A stretch of DNA of 64,000 bases from Caprella mutica (Eukaryota > Arthropoda > Malacostraca > Amphipoda > Caprellidae). Of this stretch, positions 11,426 to 24,228 are shown piece after piece. The stretch's first letter is position 1. Every line of letters begins with the position of its first letter. The DNA is taken from the NCBI GenBank assembly GCA_947561585.1, contig CANNZV010000519.1, positions 186,001 through 250,000 of the forward strand. The letters run 5' to 3'. The notes beneath the pieces were generated by a model. It did not search any database. It saw only the letters and a program-made list of their open reading frames with translations, and was not told the DNA's origin. A program made the translations under genes and the position numbers.

Positions 11426-11573
11426 ACTAAACACTCTAATGAACCTAAGTAGAAAGTTATGGTGGGGAAATAAAAGATCCCCCCCCCCGTCCATAAAAAG
11501 TACGCTACTTCATACAGTACTTTTTTGTGACAACATTCCGACACAGTTATATTTGACTTGAAAGACGTTGTTA

Positions 11574-11766
11574 GGGTAACTTACGAGTCATCAGACGGTT
11601 CCACATCTTCGATCATAATATGAAAATTTAAACTTTTATTTTAATTGGTGTCCATGGATAACAATTAGACAATGGATAACAATTAGATATACATTAAAAA
11701 ATAATCATTATATACTTTTCCATATGATCGAAAATGTGGAACCGTCCGATAACTTGGAACGTACCC
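11574..11766. mobile_element. Family B MITE
   Basis: Clean TA on both sides (11572-11573, 11767-11768). Ends GGGTAACTTACGAGTCATC and its complement, with GACGGTTCCACATCTTCG. The centre has one TCCATGGATAACAATTAGA-like duplicated piece instead of the usual palindrome. Confidence 0.88.
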
Positions 11767-13012
11767 TAGTTTTCATTTTCACATTGCGTGTTTCATAGTA
11801 AAACAGTTCTTATCAATAAATCTTACAGTACAAATGAAAAAAAATATATTTTTTCGTAATTTTAATTTATATGTTACTTTTAATATCTAAATAGAATTTA
11901 AAGTTTATTCACATATGTGTAAATTTATTGAGTATACCAATAATTAACTGACTTTACTATAGTCAGTTTAAAGGTTCTATACATGGGTATAAATGTAAAC
12001 AATTAAGTGATTCTAAACTGCATTCAAAATGCTTTGAGATAAAAAAAGTATATTAAAAGTATATTAAAAATCTTTTATTAATTATAAATAACATCTATTA
12101 CTACAAAACAATTTTTATCAACTACAAATCATTTTTCATTTTATTAACCACAAAATAATTTTTTTATTAATTACAAAACATCTTTTATTTCAGCTATAAA
12201 TCATTTTTTAATAAACTACAAAACTTTTTTTATCTGACTATACAAAATATTTTGATTATAAATCATATTATATTTTAACTACACATCTTTCATTACCATC
12301 TATATCTATTTTTAACTGCTATTATTTACTACAAATCACATTAAAGCAAAGTAACTGCGGAACACTTTTTCTAATGTACGTCTTTAGGCTATCTTTCTTA
12401 TCGGCCTCATTCATTCTCAGCTCTTCATTTTCCTCTTTTCCCAGCGAGTTCAATAAACTTGCATGTTATATAATACACATATTGATAAAGAGTGTTATAT
12501 TATTTTATATAGAATAATTATACTGTAATAGTTAGTGTAGAAGTGTATTCTTTTAACCGTCTATCTAGATTAAATAATCACTATCTACTTTATACAATTT
12601 CTGTTGTATTACGATACTTGGCAACATTTCCACTGTTGACACATTTCCCTTCATTTCTTAATTTGTACTGAAAAATATACTAGGTAGATGTAGAATTCTA
12701 TTTAGACCTCACTCTACCGAAAACATAGTCTGTGCTAGTGTTATTCGTACGGGGGATCTACTTAGCTCGGTTATTGCTGTGGTAGATACAATTCACTTAG
12801 CTGTAGCCAATGGATACAGCTCACTGTATCCCATAGATACAAGATATGCAGTATTGAGAGCGAATTAAATGTTCTTGGCATGCCTCTTTTCTTCTTTAAA
12901 ACCATAGCCACATTTTACTTTTATTACCTGATTTAGTAGAAGGTATAACAATTAGTTAGTCTAGCACATCGCTAAGAACAGGGGCAGCTATTTTAATATA
13001 TCAAATGAAAAT
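11767..13012. other. AT-rich DNA with degenerate repeats, no gene seen
   Basis: Holds a diverged tandem series at about 12056-12345 (units near 30 bp built on CTACAAA(A/T)CAT and TTTTTTATTA). The remainder is unique DNA, including a slightly GC-richer stretch around 12755-12850 (TAGCTGTAGCCAATGGATAC). No splice-bounded open frame was found. Confidence 0.45.
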
Positions 13013-13014
13013 TA

Positions 13015-13070
13015 GGGTAGGTTGCGTGTTATCGAACAGTTTCACATTTTCGGTCATTTGAGGAAAAAAA
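13015..13070 (+). mobile_element. Family B MITE, left arm only, fused to an array
   Basis: GGGTAGGTTGCGTGTTATCG and AACAGTTTCACATTTTCGG after TA (13013-13014). The arm stops at the A-run and passes directly into the 28-bp array. No right arm is found after the array. Confidence 0.75.
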
Positions 13071-13781
13071 ATATCGCATACTATAACATACGTTTATTAT
13101 ATCGCATACTATAACATACGTTTAATATATAGCATACTATAACATACGTTTAATATATCGCATACTATAACATACGTTTAATATATCGCATACTATAACA
13201 TACGTTTAATATATAGCATACTATAACATACGTTTAATATATAGCATACTATAACATACGTTTAATATATCGCATACTATAACATACGTTTAATATATCG
13301 CATACTATAACATACGTTTAATACATCGCATACTATAACATACGTTTAATATATCGCATACTATAACATACGTTTAATATATCGCATACTATAACATACG
13401 TTTAATATATCGCATACTATAACATACGTTTAATATATCGCATACTATAACATACGTTTAATATATCGCATACTATAACATACGTTTAATATATCGCATA
13501 CTATAACATACGTTTAATATATAGCATACTATAACATACGTTTAATATATCGCATACTATAACATACGTTTAATATATCGCATACTATAACATACGTTTA
13601 ATATATCGCATACTATAACATACGTTTAATATATCGCATACTATAACATACGTTTAATATATCGCATACTATAACATACGTTTAATATATCGCATACTAT
13701 AACATACGTTTAATATATCGCATACTATAACATACGTTTAATATATCGCATACTATAACATACGTTTAATATATCGCATAC
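13071..13781 (+). repeat. 28-bp minisatellite, about 25 units
   Basis: The unit is CGCATACTATAACATACG followed by TTTAATATAT. It is very homogeneous: the main variants are AGCATA for CGCATA and one ATACATCG. The exact 28-bp period and the low divergence indicate recent expansion. Stops in all frames. Confidence 0.95.
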
Positions 13782-13923
13782 CTCCAATCGATTGTCATTG
13801 AAAATGACAAAAAAGCACATTAATAATATAGGTTCAGGTTACAATTACCAGATAAAATATAAATACACTATTAACATTTAGTTCATTATTTAAAATAAAT
13901 CATCTAAATGTGAACATTAACTA

Positions 13924-14081
13924 GGGTAAGTTACGAATTATCGATCAGTACTACATCTTCGGTCAAATAGAAAAAACAATATAAAAATTATTAGATAGCA
14001 CTGTGTAATAATAATAATTTTATATTGTTTTTTCTTATTTGACCGAAGATATAGTACTGACCAATAATTCGTAACTTACCC
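13924..14081. mobile_element. Family B MITE
   Basis: GGGTAAGTTACGAATTATCG with GATCAGTACTACATCTTCGG; mirrored on the right by ATAGTACTGACCAATAATTC. Left flank TA (13922-13923). The right flank is TC, so the duplication is imperfect. A short centre lacks the TTGGTATCC palindrome. Confidence 0.85.
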
Positions 14082-14974
14082 TCAACTCATTTTTTAGAAA
14101 ACATATTTTAATATATTTTTTAATTTTCATCAAGTACCTAATTCACATTTGGTAATAAATAGTTTTACCCTCAGTATTCATTAATTCATTAAATAAATAG
14201 ATTTAAATTACTGTCATTTTAATTGATAAATGAATAAATAACATAAAATTAGGCGAAAATAATAATAAATAATGTCCCATATTAAAAGAATTAATGAATA
14301 TAAATTCAGGGCTTAAAAAATTATATCTTTTAATATTATATTTTTGTTTAAAATTGCAATTTATTTTTATCCATTAAAAATTATTATTAATGTTTTCCTC
14401 TGTGTAAATTATGATTCTAAACTTAATTCTCATTCTTTAACAACGGTGATGAACAGTCATTCTGTTTATTTATCTTGTATAGAAATTTATTTATTTATTT
14501 CCCACTCACTTTATTGTTGAATTTTGAGTTATTATGGGATTTAATTTTTTTTAATTCAATTTTTAATTTGACTGTCTTTAATTTTAGTTTAATTATATAT
14601 CTGTAATTTTAAAATTAAAATGAAATTATTTTTAGATTTATAATTTTAATTCAATTTTTTAAAACTTAAAAAATCATTTTTTTATTGTTTTAATCAACAA
14701 ATGACATTGATTTAATCAACAAATGACATTGATTATAATCAATCCTTAAACTAATTTATATTCACTTTTTAATCTTCATTTTTTACACACAAAAAAAAAA
14801 ATTCTTTTAAATTTTTTCCGGAAGAAAAAAAAAACGTATGGAAATTTTATTTTCTCGTTACCTTTTTGAACGGATTGGATATTTTTAGGCTGCCTGTCAA
14901 AAAAGAATATCCTTAATTAAAGGCAATTAAGGACATCAATACCTAACTAGGTTTAGTGACAACTATGTCTTATA
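14082..14974. other. Very AT-rich DNA, no gene seen
   Basis: Dominated by A/T words such as TTTAATTTTAATT and TTATTTATT. GC content is the lowest in the window. A direct duplication of ATTGATTTAATCAACAAATG-like sequence occurs near 14700. Confidence 0.5.
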
Positions 14975-15372
14975 TCCTAGGACTTAAGTCCTGTGTTTCA
15001 AGTCTCAGGACTTAAGTCCTTTGTTTCAGTCCTTGGACTTAAGTCCTGTGTTTCAGTCCTAGGACTCCTATGTTTCAGTCCTAGGACTTAAGTCCTGTGT
15101 TTCAAGTCATAGGACTTATGTCCTGTGTTTCAAGTCCTTGGACTTAAGTCCTGTGTTTCAGTCCTAGGACTTAAGTCCTGTGTTTCAAGTCCTAGGACTT
15201 AAGTCCTGTGTTTCAAGTCCTAGGACTCAAGTCCTGTGTTTCAAGTCCTAGGACTCAAGTCCTGTGTTTCAGTCCTAAGACTTAAGTCCTGTGTTTCAGT
15301 CGTAGGACTTAAGTCCTTTGTTTCAAGTCCTAGGACTTAAGTCCTGTGTTTCAAGTCCTAGGACTTAAGTCC
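14975..15372. repeat. 26-28-bp minisatellite with palindromic unit, about 14 units
   Basis: The unit is built from GTCCTAGGACTTAAGTCCT and GTGTTTCA(A). The first part is self-complementary, so each unit could form a short hairpin and the array can fold in many registers. Units vary by one or two A residues. Confidence 0.9.
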
Positions 15373-15599
15373 ACTAAACTTAACACAGTAGGATAGCTTT
15401 TCTCATTTACCGTTAATATTGCTTAGGCTTTCTCTCTGTAGAATCTTTTAATAAGCACAGTGCTTACGATTTTAAAAGCGCTTTGTAATTATCCCTATTG
15501 TTCAGCAACGTATTAAAACAAATAAGAAAACTATGGACAATTTACCTGTTCTAAAGTACTCTTCAATATCCGGGAAGTAGCATTTTACTCAATAACTCA
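15373..15599. other. Unique DNA, no gene seen
   Basis: Short unique stretch following the array. Nothing coding-like. Confidence 0.4.
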
Positions 15600-15749
15600 C
15601 AAAATAAATATTTTATCCTAATTTTCATCCATGAAACCTGTTATTATCATAGAGACCAATTAGAGTGATATAATTATTATTATATATTTTTTCCCACGTT
15701 CGAAAATGGGGAACTGTCCGATAACTTTGAACATAACCTACATTAATAA
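15600..15749. mobile_element. Degenerate family B MITE (right part)
   Basis: A worn central palindrome (TTTCATCCATGAAACCTG, then TTATTATCATAGAGACC) is followed by a right arm CGTTCGAAAATGGGGAACTG and TCCGATAAC. The left arm is missing or too diverged to place. Confidence 0.5.
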
Positions 15750-17273
15750 TATTTCAACAAATTAAATTTTTCTTCCAAATGCAAGTCCCACAGAGTATTT
15801 AAATATTCACTTAAGCTGAGAAGAAGACCTCAGATTCCATTTCTACGTGAACCTGTGTACGGACGCACATGTGGATATAGGCGTGTGAACACGCTACACG
15901 CACATACACAGTCTACATGTGACCGTGAAGATGTACGTGAAGAGTCTACACACGCTTTCAAGCCTGTCTAGACGGGTTAAAACGCACACGAATTGGCACG
16001 CCGAGTGTCTCCCGTGAAGGGGTTTGCTGGCGAGTGATCGTGAAAGCTATGTTAGAAGCCTTACGCTCTTGCTTGTATTGTTTGTCCTACAATGAACCAG
16101 GTACAATAAACAACATGGTGTACAATAAACCACATTGTGGGGTACAGTGTGGAGATTGCCGCGTAAAATAGGGGGGGGGGGGGGAGGCCGAGGGAGGGGG
16201 GATTTTGAAAGATTCAGGTGAACCATCTTGTAAATTTCAAATTTGGTTACTTGGAATATTCATTTATCTGAAATTTGACCTTTCTAGAATAGAACCTTCT
16301 GAAAAAATGACCATTTTCTAATTTGGTAGCTTCGAAATCTGACCATTTCCTAAATCTGACCATTCGAATATTGACCGTTTCGAAAATTGACGAGTTTTAG
16401 AAAGTAGGCCTTGATAATTAAGAACAATTTTCAAATAAAATTCGTACAAACAGAGAATTCAAATCGAGATAATTTCTTGAACTTGAATTTTTTTGAAAGA
16501 TTATTTTTTCGAATTTACAGTGAAACAATCGAAACGTATAGACTATTTTTTATACGATTTATACACTGAGGACTTCATACGTCGGTAGACGTTTGGACCA
16601 TAAAAACAGCTTGGTAATAAAGCAGTTTTTCTTGTTAGGTAGAAGAAGAATTATCAGACAATACCCGGCTTACGTTTCCACCACTCACTACCGAGTAGCT
16701 TTTCTTCCTACATGAGCTCTACAGTAAACTTGAAACCTTTAGACGATAAGAAGGTTAAATTCAATCAACCATCTTAAGACAACCATTCAACCAAAGATAT
16801 ACCCATAGTCTCGTGGTTTGAATTCAACCAAAAAGACAAAACCGGTTGTGAATAATTATCTCAAAAACGTGCGGTAGGAATTTACCTGAATGTTCTCCAA
16901 AAGAGAATTGAATACTACTAAAAAGTACTTTTTATTAACAAAATGTTATATTTGTAGTAGGAGGTTTATACGTGATTAAAGAAATACTGTAAAGAATTTA
17001 TTTATTCTTGCAGTAAGATGATCAACAAAAACTGGGATATACTATATACATTCTGTTCATTATCATTAATTATAAGATATATCTAAAACCAGTTCAAGAT
17101 ATTCATGTTAGAATACACTAATAAAATCAACTCCGCATTTTAGCTACCCAATTCTACTTCTTTGTTTGAGTTTCTTCATATATACGATAGAGATTCAATT
17201 GTATAATGTTCTAATTAAAATGTATAATATATTACACTGATATAATTTAAATTAACGCGCTAAATCTACAGTG
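15750..17273. other. Unique DNA, no gene assigned
   Basis: Contains a GTGTAC/CACGTG-type GC-richer stretch (15840-16060), a run of 14 G followed by a purine stretch at about 16170-16200, and a series of diverged AAATCTGACCATTT words at 16230-16400. A 31-codon open stretch near 15930-16010 is too short to call. Confidence 0.4.
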
Positions 17274-17441
17274 AGATAAAACGCCGCGCTTTCATCGCCC
17301 AGTTTACGTCTCTTCAATTAATCACGGTTAAATGAATTAAAAGCAAATACTCTATACTAGCGTTTCTACCGCCTTCCATTCATTCAACCGTGATTAATTG
17401 AGCAGGCGTAAACTGGGCGGCGAAACCGCAGCGTTTTATCT
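17274..17441. mobile_element. Family E inverted-repeat element
   Basis: Long inverted arms of about 60 bp: AGATAAAACGCCGCGC, ATCGCCCAGTTTACGTC and TCAATTAATCACGGTTAAAT, mirrored on the right with about 80-90% match. Loop of about 45 bp. Flanks give no clear target duplication. It is the only copy I see here, so MITE status is inferred from structure alone. Confidence 0.65.
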
Positions 17442-17580
17442 GCTATATAGAAGATGCCTTAGCTATTGTACTCAACACTTACTAATTACCAACTTACGGA
17501 AGTAGCACGTGGTTAAAAATAAGCACGCACATTTGTCTGCAAGCCAAGAGGTACAGCCAGAGATGCTATTGACCTGAGAA

Positions 17581-18642
17581 AAACCTGTACTGTTAGGCAA
17601 CTATAAACCTTGCTAAACTTATAAACCTTAATAAACTTATAAACCTGTACTGTTAGGCAACTATAAACCTTACTAAGCTTATAAACCTTAATAAACTTAT
17701 AAACCTGTACTGTTAGGCAACTATAAACCTTGCTAAACTTATAAACCTTAATAAACTTATTAACCTGTACTGTTAGGCAACTATAAACCTTACTAAGCTT
17801 ATAAACCTTAATAAACTTATAAACCTGTACTGTTAGGCAACTATAAACCTTGCTAAACTTATAAAACTTAATAAACTTATAAACCTGTACTGTTAGGCAA
17901 CTATAAACCTTGCTAAACTTATAAACCTTAATAAACTTATAAACCTGTACTGTTAGGCAACTATAAACCTTGCTAAACTTATAAACCTTAATAAACTTAT
18001 AAACCTGTACTGTTAGGCAACTATAAACCTTACTAAACTTATAAACCTTAATAAACTTATAAACCTGTACTGTTAGGCAACTATAAACCTTGCTAAACTT
18101 ATAAACCTGTACTGTTAGACAACTATAAACCTTAATAAACTTCTAAACCTGTACTGTTAGGCAACTATAAACCTTGCTAAACTTATAAACCTTAATAAAC
18201 TTATAAACCTGTACTGTTAGGCAACTATAAACCTTACTAAACTTATAAACCTTAATAAACTTATAAACCTGTACTGTTAGGCAACTATAAACCTTGCTAA
18301 ACTTATAAACCTTAATAAACTTATAAACCTGTACTGTTAGGCAACTATAAACCTTACTAAACTTATAAACCTTAATAAACTTATAAACCTGTACTGTTAG
18401 GCAACTATAAACCTTGCTAAACTTATAAACCTGTACTGTTAGGCAACTATAAACCTTGCTAAACTTATAAACCTGTACTGTTAGGCAACTATAAACCTTG
18501 CTAAACTTATAAACCTGTACTGTTAGACAACTATAAACCTTAATAAACTTCTAAACCTGTACTGTTAGGCAACTATAAACCTTAATAAACTTCTAAACCT
18601 GTACTGTTAGACAACTATGAACTTTGCTAAACTTATAAACCT
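17581..18642 (+). repeat. 60-bp minisatellite with shortened units
   Basis: The 60-bp unit has AAACCTGTACTGTTAGGCAA, CTATAAACCTTGCTAAAC and TTATAAACCTTAATAAAC parts. Early units alternate TTGCTAAAC with TTACTAAGC. After about 18090 some units lose a 20-bp sub-block, giving about 40-bp forms. The unit itself looks built from three related AAACCT...AAACTTAT subunits. Confidence 0.93.
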
Positions 18643-19059
18643 ACCTAAACTATGGTGAGCCTTATAAATCTAAAGGCAAGAACTTGCTTGAGTTCTTTTT
18701 AAGCTAGTAGTTTGGTTACTATTTCTGTAGGTATTAATTAAAATAACAGTTAATATTGATTATGCAGTAATTCAATAAACCACAGAATGAGATATAAAGA
18801 AAATGATATGTACAAAATTGAATATGGTTTTTTTTTTGGTCGTTAGGAATAAATTATGCATATGATATGCACTCGCAGACTATGAATTATCTTCTTGATT
18901 TAATTAGTGAATGCTGATTGTCATTCTATTCATAACACAATAGTTATTATATTTAAAAATACTATGAAAATAAAAATAAGTAGAATTTTACACTAATGCT
19001 GCCAAATTTACTTATTTTATAACTTTGGTAAGTGGCCCTTTTTACTAACATAATGAAAT
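18643..19059. other. AT-rich DNA, no gene seen
   Basis: Unique AT-rich stretch between arrays with a T-run at about 18830. No coding-like sequence. Confidence 0.45.
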
Positions 19060-19340
19060 GCCCGCTAGCTTGCCCGCTGAGGGGCAATGCCCGCTCTCTC
19101 TCACGTTAGTTTGCCCGCTGAGGGGCAATGCCCGCTCTCTCTCACGTTAGTTTGCCCGCTGAGGGGCAATGCCCGCTCTCTCTCACGTTAGTTTGCCCGC
19201 TGAGGGGCAATGCCCGCTCTCTCTCACGTTAGTTTGCCCGCTGAGGGGCAATGCCCGCTCTCTCTCACGTTAGTTTGCCCGCTGAGGGGCAATGCCCGTA
19301 CTCTCTCACGTTAGTTTGCCCGCTGAGGGGCAATGCCCGC
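19060..19340 (+). repeat. 41-bp minisatellite, about 7 units
   Basis: The unit is TTTGCCCGCTGAGGGGCAAT plus GCCCGCTCTCTCTCACGTTAG. It is nearly identical between units and far more GC-rich than its surroundings. GCCCGC flanks a GAGGGGC core, giving partial self-complementarity. Confidence 0.92.
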
Positions 19341-19453
19341 ATGCTGCCCACTATACCTCCAAATGACAGACACGAGTAAAAAAAAATTACTTTGAAGTTC
19401 TGTAGCGACCTGCATAATTTGAGAGAGAGAGAATGATGGGGTGACCCATTGTA

Positions 19454-20157
19454 CAATGGGGTGAGACCATAACAGACCCTTTAATGGGGTGAGACCATAA
19501 CAGACCCTTTGATGGGGTGAGACCATAACAGACCCTTTGATGGGGTGAGACCATAACAGACCCTTTAATGGGGTGAGACCATAACAGACCCTTTAAAGAG
19601 TTGAGACCATAACAGACCCTTTAATGGGTTGAGACCATAACAGACCCTTTGATGGGGTGAGACCATAACAGACCCTTTAATGGGGTGAGACCATAACAGA
19701 CCCTTTAATGGGGGTGAGACCATAACAGACCCTTTAATGGGGTGAGACCATAACAGACCCTTTAATGGGTTGAGACCATAACAGACCCTTTAATGGGGTG
19801 AGACCATAACAGACCCTTTAATGGGGTGAGACCATAACAGACCCTTTGATGGGGTGAGACCATAACAGACCCTTTGATGGGGTGAGACCATAACAGACCC
19901 TTTAATGGGGTGAGACCATAACAGACCCTTTAATGGGGTGAGACCATAACAGACCCTTTAATGGGGGTGAGACCATAACAGACCCTTTAATGGGGTGAGA
20001 CCATAACAGACCCTTTAATGGGGTGAGACCATAACAGACCCTTTAATGGGGGTGAGACCATAACAGACCCTTTAATGGGGTGAGACCATAACAGACCCTT
20101 TAATGGGGGTGAGACCATAACAGACCCTTTAATGGGGTGAGACCATAACAGATCCTT
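19454..20157 (+). repeat. 28-bp minisatellite, about 25 units
   Basis: The unit is TAATGGGGTGAGACCATAAC plus AGACCCTT. Variants are T(A/G)ATGGGG, GGGGG and GGGTTG. It abuts a one-off ACCCATTGTACAATGGGGTG hairpin at 19443, a possible starting point. Confidence 0.93.
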
Positions 20158-20483
20158 GATTCAAACAATAGTAATGGGTTTGAACGTCACAGTTAAATTA
20201 CCAATATATTCAATCCAGTAGTCATGTGCCTGGTAGTGACTAAGTCCTTTCATTTTGAGACTACTAGAGTCAGGTACTTGTTTCTCTGTGTCTGATGCAT
20301 ATACACATATCTCTGCAGTGTTTGCCTATGTACACACTAGGCATACATGTAAGTACACACTAGGCTATGAATGAGAACCATCACACACACACACACACAC
20401 TCACTCACAGAGGAATGTGCTGACCATACGGAAAAACAATGCGATTGACGCCAATGAGCTTCTCACGCTGGTATGTTTATATC
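20158..20483. other. Unique DNA with small CA repeat, no gene seen
   Basis: A (CA)n tract at about 20383-20402 and a short hairpin (CCTGGTAGTGAC...GACTACTAGAGTCAGG) at about 20228-20275. Nothing coding-like. Confidence 0.5.
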
Positions 20484-20640
20484 TAACTCCTCTATAGTTA
20501 ATGATTAGGATGTATCCCGTATAGTGAACAAATTTTCTTTAGTCTGTGAATAATTGCCATCATTTAGAAAACTAATGGTTGGTTTATGGGAGACTAAAGA
20601 AAATTCGTTCACTGTACGGGGTATATTCTAACTCATTCAC
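20484..20640. mobile_element. Family F MITE core at the head of a 15-bp array
   Basis: Left arm CTAACTCCTCTATAGTTAAT, then the palindromic core: CCCGTATAGTGAACAAATTT, TCTTTAGTCTG, TTTAGAAAACTAATGG, GACTAAAGAAAATTCG and TTCACTGTACGGGG. The left side has a single TIR motif. The right side runs straight into 3.6 kb of TIR-derived units. Confidence 0.8.
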
Positions 20641-23600
20641 TATAGATGAGTTCACTATGGAGGAGTTCACTGTAGAGTATTCACTATAGAGGAGTTCACT
20701 ATAGAGGAGTTCACTATAGAGGAGTTCACTATAGAGGAGTTCACTATAGAGGAGTTCACTATAGAGGAGTTCACTATAGAGGAGTTCTCATATATAGAGG
20801 AGTTCACTATAGAGGAGTTCACTATAGAGGAGTTCACTGTAGAGTATTCACTATAGAGGAGTTCACTGTAGAGGAGTTAACTGTAGAGTATTCACTATAG
20901 AGGAGTTCACTATAGAGGAGTTCACTATGGAGGAGTTCACTATAGAGGAGTTCACTATGGAGGAGTTCACTATACAGGAGTTCACTATAGAGGAGTTCAC
21001 TATAGAGGAGTTCACTATAGAGCAGTTCACTATAGAGGTGTTCACTGTAGAGGAGTTCACTGTAGAGGAGTTCACTATGGAGGAGTTCACTATAGAGGAG
21101 TTCACTATAGAGGAGTTCACTAGAGAGGAGTTCACTATAGAGGAGTTCACTATAGAGGAGTTCACTATAGATGAGTTCACTATGGAGGAGTTCACTGTAG
21201 AGTATTCACTATAGAGGAGTTCACTATAGAGGAGTTCACTATGGAGGAGTTCACTGTAGAGGAGTTCACTGTAGAGGAGTTCACTATGGAGGAGTTCACT
21301 ATAGAGGAGTTCACTATAGAGGAGTTCACTATAGAGGAGTTCACTATAAAGGAGTTCTCATATATAGAGGAGTTCACTATAGAGGAGTTCACTATAGAGG
21401 AGTTCACTGTAGAGTATTCACTATAGAGGAGTTCACTGTAGAGGAGTTAACTGTAGAGTATTCACTATAGAGGAGTTCACTATAGAGGAGTTCACTATGG
21501 AGGAGTTCACTATAGAGGAGTTCACTATAGAGGAGTTCACTATAGAGGAGTTCACTATAGAGTAGTTCACTATAGAGGAGTTCACTATAGAGGAGTTCAC
21601 TATAGAGTAGTTCACTATAGAGGAGTTCACTATAGAGGAGTTCACTATGGAGGAGTTCACTGTAGAGGAGTTCACTGTAGAGTATTCACTATAGAGGAGT
21701 TCACTATAGAGCAGTTCACTATAGAGGAGTTCACTATAGAGGAGTTCACTATAGAGGAGTACACTATAGAGGAGTTCACTATAGAGGAGTTCATTATAGA
21801 GAAGTTCACTATAGAGGAGTTCACTATAGAGGAGTTCACTGTAGAGTATTCACTATAGAGGAGTTCAGTATAGAGGAGTTCACTATAGAGGAGTTCACTG
21901 TAGAGGAGTTCACTGTAGAGTATTCACTATAGAGGAGTTCACTATAGAGGAGTTCACTATGGAGGAGTTCACTGTAGAGGAGTTCACTGTAGAGGAGTTC
22001 ACTATAGAGGAGTTCACTATAGAGGAGTTCTCTATAGAGGAGTTCACTATAGAGGAGTTCACTATAGAGGAGTTCACTATAGAGGAGTTCACTATAGAGG
22101 AGTTCACTATAGAGTATTCACTATAGAGGAGTTCACTATAGAGGAGTTCACTATAGAGTAGTTCACTATAGAGGAGTTCACTATAGAGGAGTTCACTATA
22201 GAGGAGTTCACTATAGAGTAGTTCACTATAGAGGAGTTCACTATAGAGGAGTTCACTATAGAGGAGTTCTCTATAGAGGAGTTCACTATAGAGGAGTTCA
22301 CTATAGAGGAGTTTACTATAGAGGAGTTCACTATAGAGGAGTTCACTATAGAGGAGTTCACTATAGAGGAGTTCTCTATAGAGTATTCACTATAAAGGAG
22401 TTCACTATAGAGGAGTTCACTATAGAGTAGTTCACTATAGAGGAGTTCACTATAGAGGAGTTCACTATAGAGTAGTTCACTATAGAGTAGTTCACTATAG
22501 AGGAGTTCACTATAGAGGAGTTCACTATAGAGGAGTTCTCTATAGAGGAGTTCACTATAGAGGAGTTCACTATAGAGGAGTTCACTATAGAGTAGTTCAC
22601 TATAGAGGAGTTCACTATAGAGGAGTTCACTATAGAGGAGTTCACTAGAGAGGAGTTCACTATAGAGGAGTTCACTATAGATGAGTTCACTATGGAGGAG
22701 TTCACTGTAGAGTATTCACTATAGAGGAGTTCACTATAGAGGAGTTCACTATGGAGGAGTTCACTGTAGAGGAGTTCACTGTAGAGGAGTTCACTATGGA
22801 GGAGTTCACTATAGAGGAGTTCACTATAGAAGAGTTCACTATAGAGGAGTTCACTATAGAGGAGTTCACTATAGAGGAGTTCACTATAGAGGAGTTCACT
22901 ATAGAGGAGTTCACTATAGAGTAGTTCACTATAGAGTAGTTCACTATAGAGGAGTTCACTATAGAGGAGTTCACTATAGAGGAGTTCTCTATAGAGGAGT
23001 TCACTATAGAGGAGTTCTCTATAGAGGAGTTCAATATAGAGGAGTTCACTGTAGAGTATTCACTATAGAGGAGTTCACTATAGAGGAGTTCACTATGGAG
23101 GAGTTCACTGTAGAGGAGTTCACTGTAGAGTATTCACTATAGAGGAGTTCACTGTAGAGTATTCACTATAGAGGAGTTCACTATAGAGCAGTTCACTATA
23201 GAGGAGTTCACTATAGAGGAGTTCACTATAGAGGAGTTCACTATAGAGGAGTTCACTATAGAGGAGTTCACTATAGAGAAGTTCACTATAGAGGAGTTCA
23301 CTATAGAGGAGTTCACTGTAGAGTATTCACTATAGAGGAGTTCAGTATAGAGGAGTTCACTATAGAGGAGTTCACTATGGAGGAGTTCACTGTAGAGGAG
23401 TTCACTGTAGAGTATTCACTATAGAGGAGTTCACTATAGAGGAGTTCACTATGGAGGAGTTCACTGTAGAGGAGTTCACTGTAGAGGAGTTCACTATAGA
23501 GGAGTTCACTATAGAGGAGTTCTCTATAGAGGAGTTCACTATAGAGGAGTTCACTATAGAGGAGTTCACTATAGAGGAGTTCACTATAGAGGAGTTCACT

Positions 23601-24228
23601 ATAGAGGAGTTCACTATAGAGTATTCACTATAGAGGAGTTCACTATAGAGGAGTTCACTATAGAGGAGTTCACTATAGAGGAGTTCACTATAGAGGAGTT
23701 CACTATAGAGGAGTTCACTATAGAGTAGTTCACTATAGAGGAGTTCACTATAGAGGAGTTCACTATAGAGGAGTTCTCTATAGAGGAGTTCACTATAGAG
23801 GAGTTCACTATAGAGGAATTTACTATAGAGGAGTTCACTATAGAGGAGTTCACTATAGAGGAGTTCACTATAGAGGAGTTCACTATAGAGGAGTTCTCTA
23901 TAGAGTATTCACTATAGAGGAGTTCACTATAGAGGAGTTCACTATAGAGTAGTTCACTATAGAGGAGTTCACTATAGAGGAGTTCACTATAGAGTAGTTC
24001 ACTATAGAGGAGTTCACTATAGAGGAGTTCACTATAGAGGAGTTCTCTATAGAGGAGTTCACTATAGAGGAGTTCACTATAGAGGAGTTCACTATAGAGT
24101 AGTTCACTATAGAGTATTCACTATAGAGGAGTTCACTAAAGAGGAGTTCTCTATAGAGGAGTTCACTATAGAGGAGTTCACTATAGAGTATTCACTATAG
24201 AGTGTTCACTATAGAGGAGTTCTCTACC
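20641..24228. repeat. 15-bp array of family F arm units (about 240 units)
   Basis: The consensus unit is ACTATAGAGGAGTTC. Variants include TAGAGTATTC (14-bp units), GTAG, CTATGGAGG, a TTCTCATATATAGAGG insert (20783 and again 21352), and TAGAGTAG. A 15-bp unit without stops leaves both strands open (IVNSS / TIEEF repeats), broken only where 14-bp units occur. Longer-range copying is visible: the TAACTGTAGAGTATTC block recurs about 570 bp apart, and blocks near 21910-22361 recur near 23402-23883. It ends GGAGTTCTCTACCATA, a worn right TIR end. Confidence 0.93.

Noticed and set aside
20863..24107. Many frames reading IVNSS or TIEEF
   Set aside because: By-products of the 15-bp array. They break wherever a 14-bp unit occurs and both strands are open.
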